DNA of 64,000 bases, taken from contig OZ234504.1 of NCBI GenBank assembly GCA_965153455.1, positions 6,696,001-6,760,000 of the forward strand, given 5' to 3'. Positions 49,701 to 60,970 of this stretch are shown here, one piece after another (position 1 is the first letter of the stretch; each line of letters opens with the position of its first letter). The translations under genes and the position numbers were made by a program. The notes below the pieces were generated by a model. That model worked only from the letters and a program-made list of their open reading frames with translations. It ran no database searches and was not told the DNA's origin. The DNA comes from Sphagnum compactum (taxonomy: Eukaryota > Bryophyta > Sphagnopsida > Sphagnales).

Positions 49701-52700
49701 CAAATCTCTGAAGAAATCCCGAGAGGATTCTCCTAATGCTGCTGCTGTTGCTGCCTCTTCCAACAAGATCATTGCTTTAGAATCTGAGGTCTTGGATCTA
49801 CCAGCAGCATCTTCAGGAGTACCTGCTGCATCTATCAGCATTCAAAACAGCATCAATGTCTTGGATCTACCGGCAGCATCTTCAGGAGTACCTGCTGCAT
49901 CTACCAGCATTCAAAACAGCATCAATGTCTTGGATCTACCGGCAGCATCTTCAGGAGTACCTGCTGCATCTACCAGCATTCAAAACAGCATCAGTGTCTT
50001 GGATCTACCAGCAGCATCTTCAGGAGAACGTGCTGCATCTACCAGCATCCAAAACAGCATCAGTGATCATGAATGTCCAGCAACAACTGACCACCACCAG
50101 AACTCAGCTGATGAAATCTTACAGTCTGATGTTGTTGTTGATGTTGTTGTTCCTGAAACCACAATTTCTGATTCAGCAGATGGAGAGAACACAAGATTCT
50201 TGTCTGGAGGAGTCGGAGGAAGCAGCAGTATAGAACCTATTATTGAAGAAGCTCATGATCAAGCTGCATCAGATGTTTACCCACTGGTAGTACTCCAGAA
50301 GGAAACTATCTCACCAAGTCCAGTATGTGGATCAAAGTCTGCTGCAACAACTGATGCCTTTTGCAAGGGCTCATCAAGCACCCTGGCAAATACTCTTGGT
50401 GTAATCAGTGTGAAAGCAGGCAACAACAACAACAGCAGCAGTAGCAGCAGCAACCCAGTTGTTGTAGTTGTAGTTCCCCTTGATCAGCAGCTTCAGACCT
50501 CAGAAAGTAAGAAGTTGAGTCCTAACAGTGATGTAGTTGAGGTAGTGTCAGAGGGAGAAGAAGACGATGATGAAGATGATGCTCAGGTAACAAAGTTACC
50601 TGGATGGATGCTTGCAGCCATGATGGAGCAGCAGCAGCAGGCAACAGCACAAGACACATCCCAAGAACAAAAATACCAAGCTTTGACACTAGACTTGCAG
50701 ATGAGGGGCCAGGAAAGAAGCACAGTTGCAAGTGTGTCTCCTCCATGCTCATGTGATCATGAACAGGAGGGACTCATCATCAACTCTCATGGGGATGATG
50801 GAGGAGTCATCAACTCTCATGGTTCTGATCAGGATCCTAGCAGCATGGTGCGGCTTTTTGGCAACCCTGTGTTGCGGCTTATGGGCAGGAATGTGCTGGT
50901 TCCAAAGGAGTCAGATCTTAATGTAGGAGTCATGGTTGGACAAAAGCAGCAACAGTTTGCAGACTTCTCTCAGCAGCTTCTTCTTTCAGATCATGAAAAT
51001 CTCAAAGGGCGAGAAACAGTAGATACTCTGACAGGAGTCGGGATTGCTACAAATGTTTTGGAAAGTTCTGATCCAGCTGATGTTGAAGAAACCATTAATG
51101 GTAGTGTGCCAGTAGCTAGAAGTCTTGAAGGAAATCCTGTGTGTAATGACCATGACAGAGCGCTTAGTGACACTGCTACAAATGCAAAAGTTGTGGTTCT
51201 ATGGCAAGCAGGTGATGCAAATCAGCATGTGAAACTTGGAAGCAGTGAGTGCACTTTAGATTTGCAGTTACAACACTCCTGGAATGTGACAGCTAGCAGG
51301 AAGGTCAGAGGATTTGCTCATAATGCAGAAGAATGGCAAGCTGAGAATTCCTTAGAAGGTGGTGGCCTGGATCATGCAACAACTGACTTGGGCTCATCCT
51401 CCGTGAGTAGGCCTCATGGAGATCAGCCAAGGGGCATCGGTGTCACAACTTGGAAAACAAAAGGGTTCAAGAGTAGACAGCCACCATCTCCAGGGGCACA
51501 TGAGGTGATTGTCATTGATGATCTGCAGCCTCTGAGTACTACAGATTCACCACCAGAAGAAGCAACTCCCCTGAGAAGACATGATCAAGAGCTTCTTGCA
51601 ATTGAGGCTCTAATGAAAGCAGGGGCACTCAGGCAGCTACCACCAGAGCTTGATGAACAAGGTTCAAATCTGGCACCAGGTGGAAGGGGACCAGTCATGG
51701 AACTGGATTGCTCACGAATCACACAGCTTTCTGGTATTCATCAGAATCATGATCTGTTTGTGGAGTTAAGAAAGCTTGGGTTGGTACCTGCTATGCATGT
51801 GAATCCACAGCAGAGCTTAGACTTCACTTCAGTACCACTACATGAGGACCTGTGTGACACAATAGGAGATCATCGCAGCATGTCAAACCACAAAGCAATT
51901 GCACAGGTTCCAAATCCTCACAGACAATGTACTGCAACAACAGCTGTTACACCTTGTGGACTCTCAGAGTCCTCATGTCCTACCAAAGCAGGTCCTTTAC
52001 CAGCAAAACTTTCTCCATCAGGAGGAGGAGGAGGAGGATCTGCACAGCATCTTCTTCCACCTTGGCTTCTTGCAGCAAAGAAACAGACACCAGCACAAAT
52101 CGCAACAAACCTGATAGTCCTTGATGATGACGATGACGACAATGATGATGATACAACAGTAGATGAACCACCTGCTCCTTCAAGCGCCTGGAAGAGATTC
52201 CCACATGTTCCACAGGGAGGTTCTTCAGCTACATGCTCTACTAGCAATTCAGGAAGTTGCCAAGCACCAAGGATGGCACATGCACGATGTCATTCAGCAA
52301 CACCACCATCACCAGTCGCTGCCAGAAGTATAGCAGCTCCAGTTACCAAATTCAGGAGCCTGCAAGCTGCTGGGGCACCACCATCACCATCTCTCCTCCT
52401 GCAGAATTCTACTATTTTGAGACAAGCTGGAGGTTTAAAGGCAGCTTCAAGCACACATGGTGTGAATCTGGGATTCTCATCACTGGGATTGGCAGGGGAA
52501 ATTTCAAGCTCAGGCACCATGATCCCATCATTGAGGTCTAATGAAAGATGGAATTGGCAGGAGAGTGCTTCTGTTGTAGACATTGTATCACCTGGAGATT
52601 CACCTGCTTGCAGAGATCATCTTGATACAACCAGTGCCCGAATCTTGGGAAGGAGCCTGGAGGCACCAGTAGCATTTCTAGATGCAACCCATTCAAGCAA

Positions 52701-53511
52701 CTCCCAGCTTGAGACTCTCAGATTATTGGATTGTCTAGACTTTGAGCAGCCAATGAGAGGCACAGGAATGCATGTTGCCACCAAAAAGGCCAGTACCCAT
52801 GAACCAGCTACTACAGGCAGAAGCAGCTTGACTACTGCTCCAACAAGGTGGCAGGATGTACCAGCTCAGGGAACACCTGCAGATGATTTCAGACATCATG
52901 AAGCTGACTCAAGTTGTACAGCACCTCTCAACTCCTGCTCAATTCATATCCAACAACAACCAATCTCTCAATGGCACCAGTCATCAAGAGCTGCAGCATT
53001 GTCAGCTGGCACCAGTTCAACTACCCTAGTGTTTCAATCTGCAGGATCTTTCAAGCTTGCTGATCAGGCCACCAGAGCACCATCATCATCATCAATGAAG
53101 TTGACAATTGATCAAGCTCCAAGTCTACCTGATGAAGCTTCTTCAATGGGCTGGAGCTTGCCGCTGCACAGACCAGAAGCAAATTGTACCAGGGCACTGA
53201 TGTCAGGGAATGACAATATTGTCAGCTTCTCCAACACAACAACAAAAAAAGAGCAGATTTCATCTTCTTCAGGGCATGTTAAGCAACAGCAGCAGCAACC
53301 ACCACATTTGTCTGCAAATTGTAGTAACGCAAACATGATTCCTGATCTCATGACCATGACTCCACTTGGGAAACAGGTTGCTCGGAATGCATTCTACAGA
53401 GAAAAGCAGCTGCTGCTACCAATGGATAGCAGTAATGCACAACCCAATGCAGCAGCATCCATGAAAACCGGTGGCAATTTCAATAGTGGCATATGTCAGA
53501 CAAATGTATAA
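42574..53511 (+). CDS. HAPLESS 8-like family protein with C2HC (UBZ4-like) finger, very large
   Basis: Four exons: 42574-42773, 44437-46657, 47745-48041 and 48151-53511. All joins keep phase, giving 2,692 residues. The first join makes FTIR-GFVSSVREADLRQTW-PF (about residues 64-84), matching the FSIRDYVF...WPF block of the plant HAP8 family. A CPVC...HxxxC finger (C554, C557, H571, C575; sequence CPVCRVFTSSSN, then HIDQC) is followed by a basic KFKVKTQKKRSLAVL block. NPVLRLMGRNVLV lies near residue 1811, another family hallmark. Long Ser/Gln/Ala-rich linkers hold 24-residue repeats (about 1231-1350), 23-residue repeats (about 1453-1544) and an acidic EDDDEDD tract. The finger type binds ubiquitin in other proteins; binding here is inference. 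Arabidopsis hap8 is linked to gametophyte function. The start at 42574 is preferred because it gives the family's short N-terminus; 42298 is the alternative. It is longer than the angiosperm relatives I know. Confidence 0.68.
42774..44436 (+). other. Intron 1 of the HAP8-like gene
   Basis: GT at 42774 and AG at 44435-44436. The codon split CG/G makes Arg and joins two halves of a conserved block. It includes a CT-rich start, a (TGTC)n run at 43791-43819 and many GATC words. Short frames inside are not supported. Confidence 0.75.
43791..43819. repeat. (TGTC)n microsatellite in intron 1
   Basis: About seven TGTC units. Confidence 0.95.
45896..45961 (+). other. C2HC finger-coding segment (UBZ4-like)
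   Basis: Encodes C-x2-C-x13-H-x3-C with the internal SSSNTALNVHID pattern. This is the best-conserved short domain of the HAP8-like protein and is flanked by low-complexity sequence on both sides. Confidence 0.75.
46658..47744 (+). other. Intron 2 of the HAP8-like gene
   Basis: Phase 0, GTATGA to TTGCAG. It holds a TCTG then TC microsatellite (46713-46774). Joining gives SSTISSE then ELIPGLDS. Frames on either strand inside it come from low-complexity sequence. Confidence 0.75.
46713..46774. repeat. (TGTC)n/(TC)n compound microsatellite
   Basis: Several TGTC units pass into about 14 TC units shortly after the intron 2 donor. Confidence 0.95.
48042..48150 (+). other. Intron 3 of the HAP8-like gene (109 bp)
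   Basis: Phase 0, donor GTACTA and acceptor CTTGAAG. It joins GSQVQ to VAAMDVV. Reading straight through is blocked by stops in the upstream frame. Confidence 0.7.
49123..49480 (+). repeat. 72-bp coding minisatellite (about five units) in the HAP8-like gene
   Basis: Unit starts at 49177, 49249, 49321 and 49393 are exactly 72 bases apart, with diverged units at both ends. Each encodes SNLDIIGESQQKQEE followed by DHHAHQGKK. The 72-bp period keeps the frame, so copy number can vary without breaking the gene. Confidence 0.95.
49789..50064 (+). repeat. 69-bp coding minisatellite (four units) in the HAP8-like gene
   Basis: Units start at 49789, 49858, 49927 and 49996. Each encodes VLDLPAASSGVPAAS followed by TSIQNSIN/S; the last changes VP to ER. 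The period keeps the frame. Confidence 0.95.
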
Positions 53512-54803
53512 GAACAGAGTTGGGTTTTTCCCTTTTTCCTTTCAGATTTTGTTTTTTGAATTTCAGTGTAATTATCCGGCAAATTTGAAGACAGGACCAA
53601 AATTTTCACTCACTCAACAGAGCATAACTAGACAAGAATCATCTTCAGAGCAATTTTGTCAACATCTTCTTGTTCTTCTAAGATTGAAAACCAGTCACCC
53701 TGACATAAAAATTTTGTCTATCTCCAGAAGAATTTTATTACCTGTTGCAAATTTTTACAAAAAGTCTAGCTCCAGGGGCAGCAGGCAGCGGTGTCTTGAT
53801 GCAAACTCACATCCTAACACAATATCCATTAGCCTTTTTTTGGGTCTACGTTAAGGTCTAAGAAGCACTTTGGTGTGTAAAAATGGTTTGTGATAAAATT
53901 ATCTATCTCCTGAAGATTCTGAATAGATAGAGAATGAAATCAAAGATTTTGGTTATAAGAACTTCATTCTTAGATTTGGGTTACAACAAGAAATTTGTTT
54001 GTTCCCCAAGAGAGGGACAGTACAAGTCTTCATTGCAAGATGTTTGGAAGGTGTAATATATGCATATTATTACCCAATTTTCTAGTCCAATTGGGACCCA
54101 TTCATACCGGAGATGTGAATGTTTCTAGAGCAGTGCACATTTCGACCTTTTTCCTTGGCGGTTGGCTGGATGGCCATGAATCTAATGATGTGATTTGTTT
54201 GTGTGCTTTGCTGCAGACATTTTTGGGAAAATTTAGGGAGAAGAGAAGAGAAGAGAGGTAGGGAGTAAAATTCAGTGGTGGGAATAAAGTTATTGAGTTA
54301 GGGGACAAGCGGGTTTCTCTTCCTTTTGTCATACCAACTATGAAAGGAACTACCTCACACACACACACACACACAAACAAAAAGAGAGTATTTTGCTCCA
54401 AAAATTGAAAGCTTCAAAAATTGTCAAAAGTGTCATGTATCAATGTCAAAGTGTGAAGAATGCTCTCCTTTTTCTCTTTCCAATTGTACTGTTTCTCCTG
54501 ACCACAATGAAGATCAGAAGGAGATCTTGTGAGCACAAATTTGAGTGGGATTGTAACAAACTGGTTGGAGACTCATGGCCACTGCTGCCCCATGTTTTCT
54601 CCCTCTTTCTTTCTTAGCTCTTGTGCCTTTTCCCCGGGCCCTTCCAACACCCACCTGTTTGTAAATGATATCCTACAACTAAAACAAACTAACTACCTAT
54701 TCCCCCTACAACAGTGTGCCTTCTCTTGGGTGTCTATGAACAAAAGGGTATGGCAACAACCAAGGTTGAATGAATTTGGTTTGGTTTTCCCACCATCCCT
54801 TAC

Positions 54804-54847
<44 letters not shown>

Positions 54848-54992
54848 GCTCTCTGTCTGTTTCACAACAAGTTTGGGTTGGAACCATATTGACCCATAAA
54901 AATGTGTGCCTTTTTTCTTTACAGCTGGTTTTGTTTCACCTCCCCAGGAGCTAATTCACTGAAGACTTTTTGGTTTGGTGTTTTTTCCATCA
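53512..54992. other. Convergent intergenic region / 3' UTRs
   Basis: It lies between the stops of the HAP8-like (+) and MYB-CC (-) genes. It contains (AC)n at 54354-54373 and a TGTC/CT tract at 54804-54860. A possible GT at 53508 before TATAAG might allow an alternative C-terminus, but downstream frames show no conserved sequence. Confidence 0.55.
54804..54860. repeat. (TGTC)n/(CT)n microsatellite
   Basis: About nine TGTC units followed by CT units, just beyond the 3' end of the MYB-CC gene. Confidence 0.95.
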
Positions 54993-57900
54993 CTAAGTTT
55001 TCCCCTGAGAGTGCGCTACTGCATTGCCACTATTCTCCTCCCACCTGCTGAACATTTGTCTAACTGCGTCAGAAGCTGAATCAGACTCGGGAGTAGTAGT
55101 ACTAGGTCGTTCAGCCCACTGCTGATCCATGGCTACAATGTGTGACCCTTGCAAGCTGCTGCTGCTTCTAAGTGGTCGGAGTGTCAAATCATCACCTGTC
55201 AAAGAATGGAGATCAGATGTTTGGGATGTATACAGAGCGGCAGCTAAATTTGCACGTGGGGCTTGTTGCAAGTTGCTGCTGCTGCTGCCACCCCCCAGTG
55301 GGAAATCCATGGCCAATTTGAAATCAGAGTGGTCACAGTTTGAAGCTGGGCTTGACAGTGGAAATCCTGGTGTTACAACTCTTTGAACCAGATGAATTGA
55401 TTGGTGTTGGAAGTCACTGCCACCACTGGATGTGGTGCAGGTTGCCACCATGATTCCTCCATCATGCTGTTGCACTACTGGCTCTGATTCTGAAGACACA
55501 GATTGAGATGAGCCAGGTTGTTGTCCAGTAGCTACTATTTCACCATGACCTGCAAACCATGTCTGTTTTGATGGTGATTGACTACTCGGTGTCCAAGAGC
55601 TTGTGAATGTTGAATTTAAAGATGCGGTATATAAATTTCCTGTAGCCATGTTATACTGTGCAACTTGAGGGGATTGATGCTGTTGTTGTTGTTGTTGTTG
55701 TTGTTGTAGCTGGGTGGTTGTACGAGCAGAAGAAGCTTGACTTGTTGTTGATTCTGATGACCTCATTATCCCAAAATGAAGCTCCCTGATACCTGGGGGG
55801 CTGATACTGGCACCAGCTTGTTCATTGCTGCTGGCCTTTGAACAAGCCAGCTTATAAGCATCATCATCTGTCACTATGCCAGCTTCTTCTCCTGGAGTTA
55901 CTACTACTGAGAGTCTAAGATCAGGAATTTGGTGCTGATCATGCTGCTGCTGCTTCTTGTCATCATCATCATCCTGGCACACAATGCAGGCCTCCTCATT
56001 CGATGATGGCTCCTGATCATCAGCTGCTGCCATCAGGGAGTGACTCCTTCCAAGTCCTTGTTCATTCACAGAAGCTGCTGCAACTGTGTGTAATATTGTG
56101 TCATCATGTGTGGTCCTGGTGTTGGTGCTGCCACCAACCCTCTGCTGCTCTTCAATAATTTTCTTTAAATACTTTGACTGTGCATCAATACGCAGCTGCA
56201 GATGCCGCTGTACCTAGTATGACAAAACAGAAAACCACCCACAAGTGTACTTGGAATTTAGGCGAGCACTCTACAAGATTTTTTTTGCACACATGAGACA
56301 GTCAAACAGAAACTTGTAACAAATTCCAACAACGATGAGATCTTGATGCACAAGTTACCTCAAGCTGCTCATGTAGCCGCTTCTGCACTTCCATTTGCAT
56401 GCGTAAAGCATCATCAACTTGTACACCCCTGTCAAGAAAAGAAACCCGCACACAAAAAAGAAAAAAAAACCCCATTTGAACAGTCAGAGATCAAAGATTT
56501 TTCTCTCCTTGGATTCTCCAAAAGAAAGGAAGTCTTGAACTCAAAGCTTTAACACAGGCTGGTGACATATCCCACATTAGTATTGTTACTGAATTTGACA
56601 ACTGGAATTTCAGAGCTGCAAATGTTGGGCCAAGTGCAGTTTGCAGCTGGTGGAGAACTGAAGAGAGTTCATCAACCATTGTTATCCGCATTTTGCAAGT
56701 ATCAACCATGATGAACCCTGAACCAGTGAACACCACAAAAGAGAATCACAGAGTCTTATTACTAAGACTTTTACTAATCAAGAAGAAAATAGGAAACTCC
56801 AAACTTGGCCTGAGACTTACGATGTTGAATCTGAAGCAGGAAGAATTATGTCAGGCTGAGCAGCTGCTGCTGGAGTCTTCTTCTTGTTAGACTTTTGATC
56901 GACCTTACTAGTACCACCTTGGATCGTATTGTGGCACATCAAAATTAACACAATCCGAGTCTATATTAATTTCAGTACACCGTATAACACAGAAAGATTT
57001 CTCAAGAACCAAAATTTAGAATCATCATCCCCATTCACATGAGAAATCAACAACTTCAGGAAACTGTAACAATCATGGCACCGTGCTTGAGAAATCAGCA
57101 AAGGTTGGAAACAACAAATGGCAGTGTATCACTTGAGAAAATGTCAGCAAAGTTGGAAACAAATTAACAATGGCACCACTTGATCAGATCAGATGCATAC
57201 TGGCCTAAAGACATGTACAGAAAAAAATGCAGAGATGAATTTTGCCAAGAGCTTCTTCAGAAATTTTGAGATCTCTTTGGTTTATGAACAAGAATCTCCA
57301 GGATGGAAGTACTGGAAGCTCACCATCTGATGCAGAATCTGGGACATACTTTGCCAATCGATATTTCTGCAAATCAATCAATCTTGAAGCGTCAAATCAA
57401 TCAGTCCTCTCTCTGGCTCTCTCTCTGTCTCTCTCTCTCTCTCATGATATATCTTCTTTGACAAACAACATTGTCCAGAATTTGCTAAAATTCATTCTGA
57501 AGAGATAAAAAAAGACTGACAAATCCAAGATAATTTCAAAGAGAATGTTCAAAGAAGACAAACACTTAAATATGTTATTGTATCAGTGCACTAGAAAGTG
57601 TACAATGTTAAACACGAAGAAGAAGAAGAAATGGAGTCTAAGTTCTACTTCAGGGATTCAGGGAAGAAGACTTGAAGATGAAGAAGAAGAAGAAGAAATG
57701 GAGTCTAAGTTCTACTTCAGGGATTCAGGTAAGAAGACTTGAAGATGAAGAAGAAGAAGAAGAGGAGGAGGAGGAGGAGGAGTGTGTTGTTTTGCCTGCC
57801 TGCAAATGGCTCTTCACATGATAGATTGTAAGTCCTTGCACTCCCATTAACCGCAGTACTCCTTTTGGTGTTGCTCCTGCCAATTTATCAAGCCTGAATC

Positions 57901-58790
57901 AACTTAGATATCATCTGAAGCTGCAGCTGGAGCTGTTCATCAATCAAGATCTCTCCAAAAAAACTTGCCTTCAAACATGATCCTTGCACCTGCTGCAGGG
58001 GGGGGTGCTAGCTGCTACTAGAGTCTGAGAAGTTCTGAGAGCAAGCTCTGGATGATCAGAAGGCAAGGTACTAATTCAGAAGAAACTGATCATCTCATCA
58101 TGGAGTGAGAAATGATGAGCCAGCCAGCAAGCGAGCATGCATGCATGGACAGACGACGACTGCCTGGTTGTCTTGATCATCGAGTACCCTAGTAATTCCT
58201 ACTAGAGCTCCAAAGATTGTTCCTTTTGAAACTAACTTGTACTGCTTGATACTGTCTGAAATGTTTCATCAAAATTGCTGAGAGTACTCATGATCTGAGA
58301 CTTGTTGCAAAACCTGGTACTATGGACTGATCCCAAGCTAGCTCTACTAGATCTTTGACACCCGTGTGGTCCTTTCAAGCAAGCTGTCCACATGCAGCAA
58401 GCAATTAGCAGTTGCTTGTTGCTGGGACGGTGGACCGAGCGAGCACTAGATTTTTTTGTTTTGAAGATTGTTGTTTGATTGTTTGTTTGTTTGTTGTTGT
58501 TGTTGCGAGAGTATACTAAATGGGTTGCAAGCAAAAGATTATGTTCTGCTCCGGCTGCTTCGAGCTGAGCACTTACTATCAGGTCCGCCGAGCTGTGACA
58601 CGGCATCTACAAACCGCTCGTGCAGCTCTGGAGACCATCGTAACCGCTGTTTTGCTGCTGCTGCTGCTGCACCTGAAGAACTACCACCCCCGGCTGGACT
58701 AGTCTGATTGGCCGACGACGCAAAGTTTGTTGCTGCTGCTGCTGTGACTGCATTGAACCTCTTGGTATGATGATGATGATGATGATACAT
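54993..58790 (-). CDS. MYB-CC (PHR1-like, UNE16/PHL6-7-like) transcription factor
   Basis: Six exons on the - strand: 58790-58577, 57876-57800, 57366-57324, 56917-56821, 56428-56359 and 56213-54993. All phases match, giving 573 residues. The N-terminus has a natural His6 tract (residues 3-8) and an Ala-rich stretch. The single MYB (GARP-type) repeat spans about 47-105: [38 protein letters not shown], then [17 protein letters not shown]. The MYB-CC coiled coil follows (about 151-192): [17 protein letters not shown], then [20 protein letters not shown]. The long C-terminus is Gln/Ser-rich with a poly-Gln run and looks like an activation region. Members bind P1BS-type GNATATNC sites and several act in phosphate-starvation responses; the exact role here is inference. 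The sequence around [15 protein letters not shown] and [13 protein letters not shown] points to the UNE16/PHL6-7 branch. Intron 2 uses a GC donor. Confidence 0.9.
57367..57799 (-). other. GC-AG intron of the MYB-CC gene
   Basis: The exon ending ...SHLQ at 57800 is followed on the - strand by GCAGGC, so the donor is GC, not GT; the acceptor is TTTGCAG before 57366. The joined frame [11 protein letters not shown] is the invariant MYB-CC junction, so the boundary is well fixed. It contains a duplicated GAA-rich unit (57617-57760). Confidence 0.75.
57617..57760. repeat. Two-copy 68-bp tandem repeat inside the MYB-CC intron
   Basis: ATGGAGTCTAAGTTCTACTT begins at 57631 and again at 57699. Each copy is framed by (GAA)n and carries GGGATTCAGG and AAGAAGACTTGAAGATG. 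A GAA/GAG run extends to about 57781. Confidence 0.9.
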
Positions 58791-60072
58791 TGCGCCTGCA
58801 GCATGTACAACAAAGTCAGTTCAACCCCTCGAGACTAGTGCTGCACTCGGTAGATCAAATGCTGCCGCTGCATCATTGAGAAGCAGTAGCTGTATACTCG
58901 AAAATGCAATAAGGAGTTACAACAACAAGCTGCGTGATCCTTCAAGGAAGCTTTAGAACTTTGCTAGCTCCTGGAAATTCAAAGCTCTTGTGCAAGAAAA
59001 GTGTGCAATACACTCTGATCTTCTGCTACGGATCAACCCCATGCATGATCGATCTTAGTCAATACAGCTACAACCCAAAAGCTGTCCACAAAAACCCAGA
59101 CTCTCGATCGCGGACTGTTCTAGATTCAACACTCAATCCTCACTCATACTCGCAAACAAGCTGTACAGCTTGTTCCTTTGATGGTAGCAGAGTAGTCGTC
59201 GTCTCTTGTCTCTGCCGATTCCTTGAAATTCTTCTATCCAAAACCAACCAGCAAATTCAAGAACAGCTGAAGAAGCTGCTGTTTGAACCCTGCGATTCTA
59301 AACTGGCCGTCTTTTACAGCGTTCTCTTCAGCTAAGAAGCTGCTCAACTTCAGGAAGATGACGTATACGTTGCACCACTGCTAGTCGACGACGACCCAAT
59401 GTGAGTTCTTCTAACTCTGCAGCTGCAGCTTCAATGGCGACGCAGCTAGCTAGTCATTGTAGCCTGTGCAGGCTGCTGTTGCACTCTCACGGACCGTATC
59501 TACAAAGCTGAAAAACAAAATTCTGCGGGCAACAAAAACCTAGCTACAGGTCAGTGTATAAGCAAAGCTAGCGACGAGGAGGAGCAGGAGGAAGAGCAAA
59601 AGCTGGCTGCAAATTACCTGATCCGAAAGCAAGCTGCGTGCTCGTCGTTTCTGTTGTTGGTGGCTGATAATTTCGTGGCTGCGTATGCGCATAGTGGGTG
59701 ACATAGATATGGAATCCACAACAACACCACAAGCTAGCTAGCGATTGTCGACGATTGTCGACGAGTGTGCAGAGATGTGTCCGTCTCTCCTTCTCACTCT
59801 CTCTATCTATCAATCCTTGTGTGTCTCGAGCTCCTCTCTGTCTCTAGAGTCTAGACTGTAATATATTACTTAGTAGTGCATGCTTGCGTTTGATGCTGGC
59901 AGACTCCGCACTGTGTTGAAAATCAAAACTCTAGATTCAGGAGCGGGAAGACGTTGTTGCCGGCTGATTTTAGATCAGCTGCTTGTATTTCTTGAACTTG
60001 CCTGTGAGGTTCAATCCGGAGACAACAAAAGAATCCAACACTATCTAGAGAGGATAGTAATATTGTATGATT

Positions 60073-60108
<36 letters not shown>

Positions 60109-60240
60109 GCGATTTCAAGAGCTGAGAGCTAGCACGCGAGTCGTCAGTATGTGTGAGACAAGTATATATGTGTGCGTGTTTGTTTTGCTTAAATAATTGA
60201 CAGACTAGAGAGTTTCTGTGTTAGAGTCGGAAACTAGATA
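58791..60240 (-). promoter_or_regulatory. Leader and promoter region of the MYB-CC gene
   Basis: On the - strand CATGCTGCAG ends at 58796, five bases before the ATG, and looks like the 3' end of an intron in the leader. GA-rich leader-like sequence lies near 59760-59840. TATA-like words occur at 59859-59868 (TAATATATTA) and near 60163-60171 (CATATATAC). I cannot choose between them. (AC)n lies at 60074-60105. Confidence 0.35.
60074..60105. repeat. (AC)n dinucleotide microsatellite
   Basis: About 16 uninterrupted AC units. Confidence 0.95.
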
Positions 60241-60389
60241 TGGAACTCGAGCACGCGGGAGCTGAGATATTTTGCAAGATGAAACTGGAGGAGAGTAGCT
60301 CATGAGAGAGAATTGTGAAACCCAAAAAGAAGGAAAAAACTGAAATCCTACAACCACAACAACAAGAGAAAAAATATTCCATCCTAACT

Positions 60390-60540
60390 TCCCTCCTCCT
60401 CCTCCTCCTCCTCCTCCTCCTCTTCTTCTTCTTCTTCTTCTGCCTCCTCCTCTTCTTCGTCCTTTTCTTCTTCTTCCTTTCTCTTCTTCTTTCTTCTTTC
60501 TTCTTCTTCGCCAAGTTCCTTTCTTCCTCTTTTTCTTGAA
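60390..60540. repeat. (TCC)n/(TTC)n polypyrimidine tract
   Basis: About 150 bases of almost pure pyrimidine on the + strand. Poly-Glu and poly-Leu frames here are artefacts. Confidence 0.95.
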
Positions 60541-60776
60541 AAAACAAAAAAAATCCGCTGGGTCAGAAGCTCCACCGCTTACTTTGCCTGATTACAACAG
60601 ACCACCCCGCAACTGACGAAACGAACAACAATCAAACTCTCAAGACAATAAACGAACGAACTCTGTGCGCAGAGAAAAGCGCGCACACACATACACACAT
60701 GAGAGACGGGCGAGAGAAGAGAGAAGGAGAGGGAAGGAAGGGAAGGAGAGGGGGGGAGGGAGGGAGGGAGGGAGAG

Positions 60777-60970
60777 GGGGTGGGGAGAGAATGGGGTGTT
60801 TTTGTTTTTGCCATTTTGTGGCAAATTTTTTCCATTTTTTTTTCTTTTTTTTTTCCTTTGGAGGAGGGAGTGAGGGTGGGGAGAGAATGGGGTGTTTTTG
60901 TTTTTGCCATTTTGTGGCAATTTTTTCCATTTTTTTTCCTTTTTTTTTTCCTTTGGAGGAGGGAGTGAGG
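60777..60970. repeat. Two-copy 96-bp tandem duplication
   Basis: GTGGGGAGAGAATGGGGTG, then TTTTGCCATTTTGTGGCAA, a T-run and CTTTGGAGGAGGGAGTGAGG occur twice with a 96-base period. The copies differ mainly in T-run length. A (GGGA)n tract precedes them. Confidence 0.92.
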
